A stretch of DNA of 64,000 nt from Io17-Chloro-G2 sp034420695 (GTDB lineage: Bacteria > Chloroflexota > Dehalococcoidia > Lucifugimonadales > UBA3495). Location of the stretch: assembly GCA_034420695.1 (NCBI GenBank), contig DAOULB010000041.1, positions 54,819-118,818 of the forward strand. Reading direction: 5' to 3'. The notes under the pieces were generated by a model, which did not search any database, was not told the DNA's origin, and saw only the letters and a program-made list of their open reading frames with translations. Made by a program: the position numbers and the translations under genes. Shown piece by piece: positions 17,637 through 26,403 of this stretch. Positions within the stretch are counted from its first letter, which is position 1. Each line of letters opens with the position of its first letter.

Positions 17637-18206
17637 GTGACCGGCTTCGAACAGTTGGAAGACGCTGAGCTGCTCCAGGGCGTCTCCCAAAAGGAAAAGG
17701 ACGCCCTAGAAGTCCTCTATTCCCGGTACTCCACCCAAGTCTTTTCCTTGGCTATGTACATGCTCAAGGAGCAGGCGTTGGCCGAGGAGGTCACCCAGGA
17801 CATATTTCTGAACATTTGGACCAAGTCGGGCAGCTTCAAAAGTGAACGGGGCGCTCCCAAGTCATGGATAATGAGCGTGGCCCACAACAAGATCATCGAC
17901 GTGATTCGCAGCCGTCGCCGTGCTCTGATAGCCAGCGAGCCCGCCGAGTACGAAGCCCTGGAGGCCGTCCCCGCATCCGGCGCTACTACCGAAGAGTTGG
18001 TGGAGCAGCGACTCGACCGCGAGCGGATTCTAAAGGCCCTCAAAGAACTCCCCGACGCTCAAAGAGAGGTGATAATGTTGGCCTACTACGGAGGTTATTC
18101 CCAGTCCGAGATGGCCGACAAGTTGAACCAGCCCTTGGGCACGGTGAAGACCCGGGTGCGCCTGGCAATGCAGAAGTTGAGAGCCATCCTCGATGACGAC
18201 AAGTAA
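17637..18206 (+). CDS. ECF-type RNA polymerase sigma factor
   Basis: The 189-residue protein has sigma region 2 (ALEVLYSRYSTQVFSLAMYML, AEEVTQDIFLNIW, SWIMSVAHNKIIDVIRSRRR) and region 4 (LKELPDAQREVIMLAYYGGYSQSEMADKLNQPLGTVKTRVRLAMQKLR), as in group IV sigma factors regulated by SigK-type anti-sigma proteins. The GTG at 17637 is chosen because GGAGAG stands seven bases before it; a TTG at 17598 in frame has no such site. The downstream anti-sigma gene starts inside its last codons (14-base overlap), so the two are coupled. Confidence 0.92.
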   Translation: MTGFEQLEDAELLQGVSQKEKDALEVLYSRYSTQVFSLAMYMLKEQALAEEVTQDIFLNIWTKSGSFKSERGAPKSWIMSVAHNKIIDVIRSRRRALIASEPAEYEALEAVPASGATTEELVEQRLDRERILKALKELPDAQREVIMLAYYGGYSQSEMADKLNQPLGTVKTRVRLAMQKLRAILDDDK

Positions 18207-19059
18207 CAATCTACCGGGAGAACACCCCCAGGACCTGCTGGCCCTCTATGCGCTGGACGCATTGGAGGACCGGGAGGAGGCAGCGGTGGAAGCCCACGTT
18301 GACCGTTGCCCCGCCTGCCGCAACGAGGCGGCGATGTTCCTGGAAGCCGCCGCCGGGCTGGGCGCAGCCGCTGCCGCCATCGCTCCTCCTGCGCACCTCC
18401 GCACGCGCCTGTTGGGCGCCGTAGGCCCCCAGGCGCCGGAGCAGGCTGCTCCCGTCAGCTCGGAGATCCCCCGGGCTCCCTTGGACCTCTTTCGCTGGCT
18501 GCAACCCTCCCGGGCATGGGCTCCCGCCTTGGTGATATTGCTGGCAGTCTCGATAGCCTTCAATTTCTACTTCTTCGGAACAAACAGCCAGCTGCACGAA
18601 AATGAGGCCATTCTGGCCGCTCGCCTCCTGCAAATGTCCCACGAGGACACACAACTGCTGGGATTGCTCTCGGATGCCGGCATGACCAGCTATTTGACCG
18701 AAAATACTTCCCACCAACCCGTGAAACTCAGCGCCCCAGGGAATGGCGGCGACCCGAAGGGAGTGATGGTCCTCGCTGACGACAGCCGCAAGTGCGTCCT
18801 TTTGATTTCCAACATGCAAGGCCACGGACCCTCAACCAGCTTTCACGTCTGGCTTTCGCGTCCCGACCAGAGGGTGCGCATGGGGGAAATCAGCGTGGAT
18901 TCCAAGGGTTGGGGTATGATGAACCTGTTCCATCCCTACGAATCCATGCTCGAATTCGAGAAGGTATATTTGAGCCTCCCTGGCGCCAGCATGGAGGAAG
19001 AAGAATCGAATGGCATGGTCCTCGAGGGCTCCATAGCCGCTTTGCGGGCCGGGCAGTAA
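18193..19059 (+). CDS. Anti-sigma factor, zinc-finger plus RskA-like domain
   Basis: The 288-residue protein begins with a cytoplasmic anti-sigma zinc-finger domain: LLALYALDALEDREEAAVEAH, with His35, Cys39 and Cys42 in the HxxxCxxC motif. A proline-rich linker leads to one transmembrane helix (about 109-128, WAPALVILLAVSIAFNFYFF). The C-terminal part (about 165-288) resembles the extracytoplasmic RskA domain, with GVMVLADDSRKCVLLISNM, STSFHVWL and GEISVDSKGWGMM. It should hold the upstream sigma factor at the membrane and release it on a signal outside the cell or on loss of zinc. The stimulus is not visible. The start overlaps the sigma gene. Confidence 0.9.
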   Translation: MTTSNNLPGEHPQDLLALYALDALEDREEAAVEAHVDRCPACRNEAAMFLEAAAGLGAAAAAIAPPAHLRTRLLGAVGPQAPEQAAPVSSEIPRAPLDLFRWLQPSRAWAPALVILLAVSIAFNFYFFGTNSQLHENEAILAARLLQMSHEDTQLLGLLSDAGMTSYLTENTSHQPVKLSAPGNGGDPKGVMVLADDSRKCVLLISNMQGHGPSTSFHVWLSRPDQRVRMGEISVDSKGWGMMNLFHPYESMLEFEKVYLSLPGASMEEEESNGMVLEGSIAALRAGQ

Positions 19060-19190
19060 CCCAATTGTGTTCCAGGCCGGTCACTGCGAATGCTGGGTCC
19101 GGTGAATCGAAAAGGTCCCGGGATTGATGGACGAAGGACGCCGGGAAGCCCCCGGTCGCCTTGGATGGGGAGACGATGAAGGGAGGCGCC

Positions 19191-19310
19191 ATGCAGTTGC
19201 TTGATTCCCACCAGTTGACCTGCGACATCTGCGGGGCAGCCATGGTGGAGCAGAAATGTAAAATTCGGTGCTTGAACTGCGGCTACACCCGCGACTGTTC
19301 CGACCCCTGA
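19191..19310 (+). CDS. 39-residue zinc-ribbon protein with two CxxC pairs
   Basis: This short ORF has a perfect ribosome-binding site (GGGAGG, five bases before the ATG) and encodes 39 residues with LTCDICGAAM and IRCLNCGYTRDCSDP. The two CxxC pairs should bind one zinc ion. The C-terminal RDCSDP after CGY is a pattern I recall from other very short bacterial zinc-ribbon proteins, so it is probably a real, conserved gene. It lies between the anti-sigma gene and the flavodoxin-like gene, 13 bp before the latter. The function is unknown. Confidence 0.7.
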   Translation: MQLLDSHQLTCDICGAAMVEQKCKIRCLNCGYTRDCSDP

Positions 19311-19323
19311 GGTTTGCAAAACG

Positions 19324-19830
19324 GTGGCATCAAAAATACTGGTCCTATACGACCCCAAGGGCCCGGCCATCCAAGCCCTTGCCGGAGCCGCTGCCGAGGG
19401 CGTGTCCGCCGTCGGCGGGGAGGCCGTCTCCAAGTCCATCTACGAGGCCGTGACCCAGGACCTGCTGGACGCCGACGGCCTTCTGCTGGGCTCTCCTAAC
19501 TGGAGCGGTCTCACCGGCTCAATGAAATCGTGGCTTGATGAACAGGGTGACCTGTGGGAAGAGGGAAGCCTGTCAGGCAGGCCCGGCGCCGCTTTGACTT
19601 CCGGGTGGGGCCGGCATTCGGGACTGGAAATGACCCTGCTCCAGTTGGTTCACTGGATGCTGGCCTGTGGCATGGTCGTCGTCGGCCTGCCTTGGTGCGA
19701 TCCCATGCGGTGGTCCGGCTCCTACTACGGGGCCACAGCAGTTGGCGGGGCTAACGACCAAGACCTGGCCCAAGCCAGGGAATTGGGGGCGCGGCTGACC
19801 CAGGTAGCCGACAAGCTCAAGGCTAGTTAG
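19324..19830 (+). CDS. Flavodoxin-fold protein (WrbA / NAD(P)H:quinone oxidoreductase-like)
   Basis: The 168-residue GTG-start protein shows the flavodoxin fold: ILVLYDPKGPAIQALAGAAAEG for the phosphate-loop strand and helix, ADGLLLGSPNWSGLTGSMKSWLDE around the flavin, and alternating strands to LVHWMLACGMVVVGLPW. It is shorter than WrbA (about 200 residues) and its first loop departs from the usual (S/T)xTG flavodoxin pattern, so FMN binding needs proof. GAGG lies about 12 bases before the GTG. It follows the zinc-ribbon gene by 13 bp and is likely expressed with it. Confidence 0.78.
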   Translation: MASKILVLYDPKGPAIQALAGAAAEGVSAVGGEAVSKSIYEAVTQDLLDADGLLLGSPNWSGLTGSMKSWLDEQGDLWEEGSLSGRPGAALTSGWGRHSGLEMTLLQLVHWMLACGMVVVGLPWCDPMRWSGSYYGATAVGGANDQDLAQARELGARLTQVADKLKAS

Positions 19831-19865
19831 GCTGGGAAAAGGCCTCTCTCCACGTCAGCTTCTCT

Positions 19866-21296
19866 TCAGTCCCTCAACCGCAATCCCACGAACAGCCCCG
19901 GATGCACGTCCATGACCTGCTCCAAGGCCTGATTCATGGGATCCCGAATGGCAAAATGCGCCATCTGCGATGTACGAAGCTTGAACAGGTGGTAGCACTC
20001 CCTAAGGTTCATCTTGGTCACCACCCGGCGGAAATGTGCATGGGTTGCCAGGTATTCCGCCGCAAGAGGAGAGTATTGGGCCACCCGTTCGTGGGCCTCC
20101 TCCACCCGGTCCAGCGCCTCCCGGAACTGCGTCTCCAACCCCGCGTCCACAAGCAGGGAGGGCACGTGAAAGCCCAGGGTCGTGGACAGCGGCTGGGGTA
20201 TGTAAGACTGCATCCGGTGCCGCTTGAACTCCCGGTAGGCCCCGTAGTCCAGCACGAATTCAAAGGTATAGTCCACCAGTTCGAATTCCCTCACCGGGGC
20301 ATCGTGGGGGCCCAACCCTTCCACTGACCGTTCTATCACCCTCTGTCGCTGTTCAGGACTCCAGTCGAGCACCTGCTGCCATACGCTCTCGTAGGTCGAA
20401 CCCGACTGGCTGTAAACCAGGGCGGCCGCCACCTTTTCCTCCGCCTGCGGGTCCCAGGCTATCAGCTTGGCCGAACCCGCTTTCCCGCTGCTCGTTCCCT
20501 CTGCCACCGGACCTTTACCAAAGCCTCCTGAAATGCCTCGCCCCATTTCCTGGCGAAACCTTTGAGCATCCGCCAGGTACTCATTGCGGCCCGCGTACTT
20601 CACCAAGGTCGGCGTAATCGTGCGGGCTTGGTGGCGTAGCTCCTCGCCCAAGTCCCTCTCTTCGGCCAACTCCGAGGACATCAGCTTGGAGATGGCATGC
20701 TCCAAGACCCGCGCGTTGGCCGTCACGCCTACGTTGGTTAGAGTTGCCGCAGGCAGCAGCGACCGGCAACTGTCGGTGGCCTCCCTGCGCAGCCGCAGGT
20801 TGTAGGCCCCCTCCCGCTCCCTGGGGCCCTGTTGGTTCTGCCCCCGCAGGAATTCGATGCAATCATCGACCAGCTTCTGGTAGTCCTGGAACAGCCGGTC
20901 GCAGCCCCTTTGGAACAACTCGGCCAACTCCGGCTCGCTGTCCAACTCCGTGGGCCGGTGGAAGTAGTTCTGGGGCATCACTTGGTACCGGGAGGACTTC
21001 TCGGTGTAGGACGCCAGCCGGTTGTCCTCCAAGGTGTCGCAGGCCAATCGTGAAATGTTCTCCACCGCCAAGTGCAGCACTGCATGTTCCGCCACGGAGG
21101 CGTGGCCGTACCCCAGCACCCACCGCTCGTGAAAGTCCGCCGCCTTCTCCTGGCTGACCTGCTCGGCAATCTCGTCGAATGGCTCCGGTCGCCGCGAGGT
21201 CATGGCGAATGCCACTGCTATCTGCTCCTCCGTCAGCTCCCGCGCATCCAGCGGGTACACGCGCCGCGGGTAAGACAAAGTGGTCGCCTCAGTCAT
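19866..21296 (-). CDS. thyX: Double-length FAD-dependent thymidylate synthase (ThyX-ThyX fusion)
   Basis: The 476-residue protein is about twice the size of an ordinary ThyX and contains two ThyX-like halves joined near residues 250-285. The enzyme family makes dTMP from dUMP with methylene-THF, FAD and NADPH. The signature RHRx7S is divided. In the N-half the place reads DNR-x7-S (91-101) followed by SRY. In the C-half RHR is intact (359-361) but the serine position is Pro369. Both halves keep later motifs: NAR and EELR in the first, MNLREC, KLRT and HFAIRDP in the second. One polypeptide may therefore build composite sites. No other thymidylate synthase is in the window. Confidence 0.85.
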   Translation of the reverse strand: MTEATTLSYPRRVYPLDARELTEEQIAVAFAMTSRRPEPFDEIAEQVSQEKAADFHERWVLGYGHASVAEHAVLHLAVENISRLACDTLEDNRLASYTEKSSRYQVMPQNYFHRPTELDSEPELAELFQRGCDRLFQDYQKLVDDCIEFLRGQNQQGPREREGAYNLRLRREATDSCRSLLPAATLTNVGVTANARVLEHAISKLMSSELAEERDLGEELRHQARTITPTLVKYAGRNEYLADAQRFRQEMGRGISGGFGKGPVAEGTSSGKAGSAKLIAWDPQAEEKVAAALVYSQSGSTYESVWQQVLDWSPEQRQRVIERSVEGLGPHDAPVREFELVDYTFEFVLDYGAYREFKRHRMQSYIPQPLSTTLGFHVPSLLVDAGLETQFREALDRVEEAHERVAQYSPLAAEYLATHAHFRRVVTKMNLRECYHLFKLRTSQMAHFAIRDPMNQALEQVMDVHPGLFVGLRLRD

Positions 21297-21472
21297 ATAG
21301 GGGGAATCTCCTGGTGGACTTGGAGGTCTTGGCCAGAAGGTCAGCCGCTAGGCCGCGGGGTTTGGGCGCTTTCGTGGAGCGCCGGGCGGAGTTCAGCAAC
21401 GGCGGCGTTTGTTTATGTTAAGTAGTCTATGGGTAGACACGCTGCCCTTCGCTGTTCAAGAGCCATCGGGCC

Positions 21473-22714
21473 CTACCCCAGCAGCAGGCTGACCGGGTTC
21501 TCCAGCAGGTTCTTCACTTCCACCAGGAACTGGGCGGCCTCGGCGCCGTCTGCCACCCGGTGGTCCACCGAAATGGTGGCCTTCATCATCTGCGCTATTG
21601 CCAGTTCCCCGTTCCGGGCCACCGGCTGCTCTTTCACGGTGCCCACCGCCAGCACCGCGGCGTGGGGCGGGAAGATGATCGCAGCAAAGCTGTCCACGTC
21701 GAACATTCCCAAGTTACTGATGCTGAAGGTCGTCCCGCTGTATTCTTCGTTCCGCAGCGAACCGTTGTTGGCACGGTCTATCAGGTCACGGCTGGCGGCG
21801 GCTATTTCCACCAGCGACTTGCTCTCGCATCCGCTGATCCCGGGAACGATTAGCCCTGCTTCCAAGGCAATGGCTATGCCGATGTTAATCCCGGGGTTCA
21901 TCTGCAGGTGGTCCCCCCGGTAAAACGCGTTGAACTTGGGATGCCGCTTCAGCGCAATGGCAGCAGCCTTGATAACCAAGTCGTTTACGCTGACCCGCAC
22001 CCCGCTGGAGACGGCGTCGTTGGTGTCCCGCCGCAAGGCCATGGCCTTGGTCATATCCACGTCAGAAGTAACGTAGAAATGGGGGGCGTCCCTCTTGCTG
22101 TCGATGGTCACCTTGGCGATGGCCTGCCTCATCCGGGAAAGCTCCGCCATCTCCGCGGCGGGCGCTTCGGCGTTCACAGGCGCTGGAGACGCGGCAGGCG
22201 CTCCCGCCGCCGCTGACGCTTCTACGGGAGGAGCGTAGTCCAGCACGTCCTGCTCCACCACCCGGCCACCTGGCCCTGTGCCAGTGACCAAGGACAGATC
22301 GATGCCCTTCTCTCTGGCGAGACGGCGGGCTATCGGCGATGCCCTCACTTCTCTTGGAGCAGCGGCCGGCGCGGCAGCGGGCCCGGGGGATGCCGGGGCT
22401 GCTGCCTGTGGGGCAGGTCCGGCCGGGGCAGCCTGCCGGGCCGGAGCACTCACCAAGTCGGCGGGCAGCGCCTCGTCGGCATCGGCGATTACCGCTATCA
22501 GGTCCCCCACCGGAATCGCGATGCCCTCGTTCACCACGATTTTCCTTAGCACTCCCGAGGTGTAGGCCTCGAACTCCACGGTGGCCTTGTCGGTTTCTAT
22601 CTCGGCGATAACCTCGCCTCGGGCTACCTCCTCCCCCTCCCTTTTGCGCCAGCGCACCACGGTCCCTTCCTGCATATCGTAGCCCATCTGGGGCATCACG
22701 ATTGACGTAGCCAA
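21473..22714 (-). CDS. pdhC: 2-oxoacid dehydrogenase E2 (dihydrolipoamide acetyltransferase)
   Basis: The 413-residue protein has a lipoyl domain (lipoylated Lys43 in ETDKATVEFE), an Ala/Pro-rich linker, a peripheral-subunit-binding domain near 130-165 (ASPIARRLAREKGIDLSLV, GTGPGGRVVEQDV), a second Ala/Pro linker, and a catalytic domain ending in DHRVADGAEAAQFL, which carries the HRxxDG active site. It transfers acetyl groups from lipoamide to CoA. The start is a TTG with GGAGG at good spacing; no upstream ATG fits. It is the last gene of the lpd-E1a-E1b-E2 operon. Pyruvate is the likely substrate, but acetoin or branched-chain acids cannot be excluded. Confidence 0.92.
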   Translation of the reverse strand: MATSIVMPQMGYDMQEGTVVRWRKREGEEVARGEVIAEIETDKATVEFEAYTSGVLRKIVVNEGIAIPVGDLIAVIADADEALPADLVSAPARQAAPAGPAPQAAAPASPGPAAAPAAAPREVRASPIARRLAREKGIDLSLVTGTGPGGRVVEQDVLDYAPPVEASAAAGAPAASPAPVNAEAPAAEMAELSRMRQAIAKVTIDSKRDAPHFYVTSDVDMTKAMALRRDTNDAVSSGVRVSVNDLVIKAAAIALKRHPKFNAFYRGDHLQMNPGINIGIAIALEAGLIVPGISGCESKSLVEIAAASRDLIDRANNGSLRNEEYSGTTFSISNLGMFDVDSFAAIIFPPHAAVLAVGTVKEQPVARNGELAIAQMMKATISVDHRVADGAEAAQFLVEVKNLLENPVSLLLG

Positions 22715-22780
22715 GGCGTCCTCCTTGGGAATTACCCGGAGATTGAATGGGTAGATATTAAATCAAGGGGTGTGGCTGGG

Positions 22781-22830
22781 CAACCCGGCTGGATTTCGTC
22801 TACGGCTCTCGATCGTTTCAAGCTGGGTTG
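22781..22830. repeat. Inverted repeat between E1-beta and E2 genes
   Basis: CAACCCGGCT (22781-22790) pairs with AGCTGGGTTG (22821-22830) with one G-T wobble over a 30-base loop. The spacer between these two genes is 218 bp, unusually long for the operon, so this may be an mRNA processing or stability element. Confidence 0.35.
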
Positions 22831-22932
22831 GACGCCGAGGACAGACCACTCATCCTCTCGGGGATGACCTCGCTTCAACCGGCCGGTGCGGGGCTGTGTT
22901 CAAAAGCCCCGTTGGCCCCGTGAAGCTCCGTC

Positions 22933-23910
22933 CTACCGTCCCAAAAGCTGGCGGGCGGACTGGGCGATGAGGGCTGCGTCGGGTATGGCCTTCTGCTCCA
23001 AGGGCATGGAGTAGGGGATCGGGGCTTCCACGCCGGCAACCCTGCGCACCGGGGAGTCCAAGTAGTCAAACACCCCTTCCTGTATCTGGCTGGCTACCTC
23101 CCCGCCAAATCCTCCCAACTTGGTGGTTTCCTCAACCACCAAGGCCCGGTGCGTCTTCTTCACCGATTCGGTCACGGTTTCTATGTCCAGTGGACGCAGT
23201 GATCTGAGGTCCACCACCTCTGCGTCTATTCCCTCATCGGCTAACTGTCGGGCGGCGGCCAAGGACAGCTGGGCCATCCTGGAATAGCTGATGATCGACA
23301 GGTCGCTGCCGCTGCGGGTCACCGCCGCTTGGCCCAATGGAATGGTGTAGTCCGTGTCCGGCACATCCCCCCGGGTGCCGTATAGCAGTATGTGTTCCAC
23401 GAAAATCACCGGGTCTTCCATTTCCCGGCAACTGCGGAAAAGTCCCACCACGTCATGGGGAGAGCTGGGCACTGCCACGTGCAGCCCAGGGACCGAGGCG
23501 AACCAGCCCTCGAAAGACTGGGAATGGGTGGCGGCCACCGACGCCCCGGCGCCTGTCACCGTGCGGATCATAAGCGGCACCGAAAACTGCCCGCCCGACA
23601 TGTAACGCACCTTGGCCGCGTGGTTGACTATCTGGTCCATCGCCAAGAGGCTGAAGTTGATGGTCATCAACTCCACGATGGGCCTGAGCCCGGCCATGGC
23701 TGCGCCCACACCGGCTCCTACAATGGCCGATTCCGACAGGGGAGAATCCTTTATACGGCGCCTGCCGTACTCGTCCCAGAAGCCCCGGGTAACTGCAAAG
23801 GCCCCTCCGTAGGGGCCTATGTCCTCTCCCACCAAGAACACCCTGGGATCCTGGTCCAAGGCTTCTCTCAGGGCCTTGGCCACGGCCTCCCGGTAAGTCA
23901 TTTGCGGCAT
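22933..23910 (-). CDS. pdhB: 2-oxoacid dehydrogenase E1 component, beta subunit
   Basis: The 325-residue protein has the E1-beta pattern: TYREAVAKALREALDQDPRVFLVGEDIGPYGGAF, the conserved Glu-Asp of the ThDP site, SPLSESAIVGAGVGAAMAGLRPIVE, and the C-terminal transketolase domain with DLRSLRPLDIETVTESVKKT. With the alpha subunit it decarboxylates the 2-oxoacid and reductively acylates lipoamide on E2. The ATG has CAGGA just upstream, and the gene starts 39 bp after the E1-alpha gene. Confidence 0.93.
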   Translation of the reverse strand: MPQMTYREAVAKALREALDQDPRVFLVGEDIGPYGGAFAVTRGFWDEYGRRRIKDSPLSESAIVGAGVGAAMAGLRPIVELMTINFSLLAMDQIVNHAAKVRYMSGGQFSVPLMIRTVTGAGASVAATHSQSFEGWFASVPGLHVAVPSSPHDVVGLFRSCREMEDPVIFVEHILLYGTRGDVPDTDYTIPLGQAAVTRSGSDLSIISYSRMAQLSLAAARQLADEGIDAEVVDLRSLRPLDIETVTESVKKTHRALVVEETTKLGGFGGEVASQIQEGVFDYLDSPVRRVAGVEAPIPYSMPLEQKAIPDAALIAQSARQLLGR

Positions 23911-23949
23911 TCCTGCTTCCTCAGTTCACCTGTTAGTCCGGTATACGTG

Positions 23950-24954
23950 CTAGCCCCGGTCTTGGTCACTGTAAACGTGGGTGTACAACTCTTCAGGAGG
24001 GGGGAAGGGGCTGGTCTCGGCAAACTCAGCCGCCGCTATCACCTCATCCAGCACTTGGGCGTCTATCTCGTCCAGTTCCTCTTCGGAAGCCGCCCCTTCC
24101 ACCGACAACAATTCCCGGTACCGGGGAATTGGGTCCTGCGCCCGCCAGTAGTCCACCTCTTCCTGTGGCCGGTAGTTGGCCGGGTCGGCTATGGAGTGCC
24201 CCTGTATCCGGTAGGTCCGCGCCTCTATGAAGGCGGGCCCCTTGCCCTCCCGGACATCGTGCACCACGTCCAGCATCAGTTCGTGGACCGCTATCACGTC
24301 GTTGCCGTCAACCCGGTAGTTCGCCATTCCGTAGGCGTCGGCCAAGCGGTACATCTGCTGGTGCACCGCCAGCGTTTCCGCCGAGGGCGCCCCCATGCCG
24401 TAGAGGTTGTTCTCGCAGAAAAAGACCATCGGCAGGTTCCACACCGCCGCCAAGTTCATGGACTCGTGGAATTCTCCTTCGTTCAGGGCGCCGTCTCCCA
24501 TGAAGCACATGGCCACCCTTCTCTCTCCGTTGTACTGGCTGGCCAATGCCAACCCCGCAGCCACGGGAAGCTGCCCGCCCACAATGGCGTAGCCGCCCAT
24601 GAAGTTCTTCGAGCTGTCAAATAGGTGCATGGAGCCGCCCTTGCCCTTGCTCACCCCGGTGGCCTTGCCGAATAGCTCGGCCATAACCCCGTTGGCGTCC
24701 ATGCCCCTGGCCAAGGCGTGGCCGTGGTCGCGGTAGTGGGTCACTATGTAGTCATCGGGCCCAAGGCAGGCAATCGCACCCACCGCGATGGCTTCCTCTC
24801 CGGAATACACGTGGAGGAAGCCCTTGATGTTGCCTCGCGTGTACTGCCTTTCGCACTCCCTTTCGAATTCCCTGATCAGCCGCATCTGCCGGTAGAACTC
24901 CAGCAGTTGTACCTTGCTCAGCTCGTGCTGTTGTGCAATGGCCACTGTATTCAC
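23950..24954 (-). CDS. pdhA: 2-oxoacid dehydrogenase E1 component, alpha subunit
   Basis: The 334-residue protein shows YRQMRLIREFERE, GFLHVYSGEEAIAVG, VTHYRDHGHALARG, KGGSMHLF and the ThDP-binding motif starting GDGALNEGEFHE and ending in ENN. RTYRIQGHSIADP matches the regulatory-loop region. It binds thiamine diphosphate together with the beta subunit. The GTG start is preceded by GGAGG. The gene sits 63 bp after lpdA in the same operon. The KGGSMHLF motif and length fit pyruvate or acetoin dehydrogenase better than branched-chain enzymes. Confidence 0.93.
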   Translation of the reverse strand: MNTVAIAQQHELSKVQLLEFYRQMRLIREFERECERQYTRGNIKGFLHVYSGEEAIAVGAIACLGPDDYIVTHYRDHGHALARGMDANGVMAELFGKATGVSKGKGGSMHLFDSSKNFMGGYAIVGGQLPVAAGLALASQYNGERRVAMCFMGDGALNEGEFHESMNLAAVWNLPMVFFCENNLYGMGAPSAETLAVHQQMYRLADAYGMANYRVDGNDVIAVHELMLDVVHDVREGKGPAFIEARTYRIQGHSIADPANYRPQEEVDYWRAQDPIPRYRELLSVEGAASEEELDEIDAQVLDEVIAAAEFAETSPFPPPEELYTHVYSDQDRG

Positions 24955-25017
24955 CCCCGTAGCCTCCTGGATGGTCGGCGGCGCACAAATCGCGCCCTGC
25001 CCCGGAGGCGGCCCCGG

Positions 25018-26403
25018 TTACATGTGGATTGCCCGGCCTTGTGCGCTCAACGCTGCTTCTTTGACCATCTCCGACAAGGAGGGATGAGCGTGCACCGCCC
25101 AGCCCAATTCCAAGATGGTCCCTTCCAGCATCTTGGTCATCGACAGTTCGCCCAGCAACTCCGTGACTTCCGGGCCGATCATGTGCCCGCCCAGCAACTC
25201 ACCGTATCGCTCGTCCACCACCAGCTTCACCATGCCGTCGGTCTCCCCCATGGCCAAGGCCTTCCCGTTGGCTTGGACGTTAAATGTCCCCACACTTACT
25301 TGGTAGCCCCGCTCCCTGGCCTGGGCTTCGGTCAGCCCGAAGCTGGCCACCTGGGGCTGGCAGTAGGTTGCTCGCGGCATCAAGCTGTAGTCCAAGGGTT
25401 GCACTTCCATCCCCGCCATCTGTTCTACGGCGGCCATTGCTTGGGCGGATGCCACGTGGGCCAAGGCCAGCTTGCCTGTCACGTCTCCCACCGCAAAGAT
25501 GCCCGGCACGTTGGTGGACATGTTCTCATCTACCTGTACGGCCCCTCCTTGCGTCTCGATGCCCAAGGCTTCCAGTCCCAAGTCTTCCGAGTTGGGCTGC
25601 ACTCCCACCGCCACCAAGGCCTTGCCGCATTCCAGGGCCTGGACCGCCCCGTCCTTCTCCAGCGACAGCTTCAACCCGGCTGGGGTCTTCTCCATCCCGG
25701 TTACCGCTGCTCCGGTAATCACGTTTATTCCCAGCTTGGAAAAAGCCCGCTCTAGCAGCGGGCTTATCTCTTCGTCCTCGTTGGGCACCAAGCGGGGCAG
25801 CAACTCCACCACGGTGACGTCCACACCGTACATTTTATAGATATAAGCGAACTCCACACCGATGGGGCCGCCGCCGACAATTACCACCGAGGACGGTAGT
25901 TGGTCCAAGACTATGGACTCCCGGCTGGTGATTACGCTTTCGCCGTCCACCGGCAGAGGAGGGATGGAACGGGGCCGTGCCCCCGTGGCGATTACTACGT
26001 TCTTCGCCCTTAGCAGGCGCCCGTCGGGTGCTACTTCAATCTCGTTGGCGGACTTGAGGCGGGCCGTCCCTTCGATGTGCTCCACGTTGTTCTTGCGAAG
26101 CAGGTAGGCCACCCCCCGGGTGTTGCGCCGCACCACCTGGCGGCTTCTCTTGATCGCCGCCGGGAAATCGGCGCTGAAATTGTCGAAACTGAGGCCGAAC
26201 TCTTCCCCGCGCCGCACATAGGAGACTATTTCGGCATTCTTGAGCAGGGCTTTGCTGGGAATGCACCCCCAGTTCAGGCAGACGCCCCCGAGGGCCTCGC
26301 GTTCTACGATTGCGGTCTTGAGTCCAAGCTGTCCGGCCCGAATCGCAGCAACGTAACCTCCGGGTCCGGCGCCAATAACAACTAAATCGAAATCCGAATC
26401 CAT
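25018..26403 (-). CDS. lpdA: Dihydrolipoyl dehydrogenase (E3)
   Basis: The 461-residue flavoprotein has the FAD-binding VIGAGPGGYVAAIRAGQLG, the redox-active disulfide motif GGVCLNWGCIPSKALL (Cys42 and Cys47), the NAD-binding VIVGGGPIGVEFA, VDENMSTNVPGIFAVGDVTG, and the C-terminal AVHAHPSLSEM with the active-site histidine. It reoxidises dihydrolipoamide on E2 with NAD+. ATG at 26403 is preferred over an immediately preceding in-frame TTG. It is the first gene of the operon; the promoter should lie in 26407-26680. Confidence 0.95.
   Translation of the reverse strand: MDSDFDLVVIGAGPGGYVAAIRAGQLGLKTAIVEREALGGVCLNWGCIPSKALLKNAEIVSYVRRGEEFGLSFDNFSADFPAAIKRSRQVVRRNTRGVAYLLRKNNVEHIEGTARLKSANEIEVAPDGRLLRAKNVVIATGARPRSIPPLPVDGESVITSRESIVLDQLPSSVVIVGGGPIGVEFAYIYKMYGVDVTVVELLPRLVPNEDEEISPLLERAFSKLGINVITGAAVTGMEKTPAGLKLSLEKDGAVQALECGKALVAVGVQPNSEDLGLEALGIETQGGAVQVDENMSTNVPGIFAVGDVTGKLALAHVASAQAMAAVEQMAGMEVQPLDYSLMPRATYCQPQVASFGLTEAQARERGYQVSVGTFNVQANGKALAMGETDGMVKLVVDERYGELLGGHMIGPEVTELLGELSMTKMLEGTILELGWAVHAHPSLSEMVKEAALSAQGRAIHM

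Noticed and set aside
23392..24624. Long plus-strand ORF opposite the E1 genes.
   Set aside because: It is the antisense of strongly conserved pdhA and pdhB and has shadow composition (His, Gly, Arg, Val rich).
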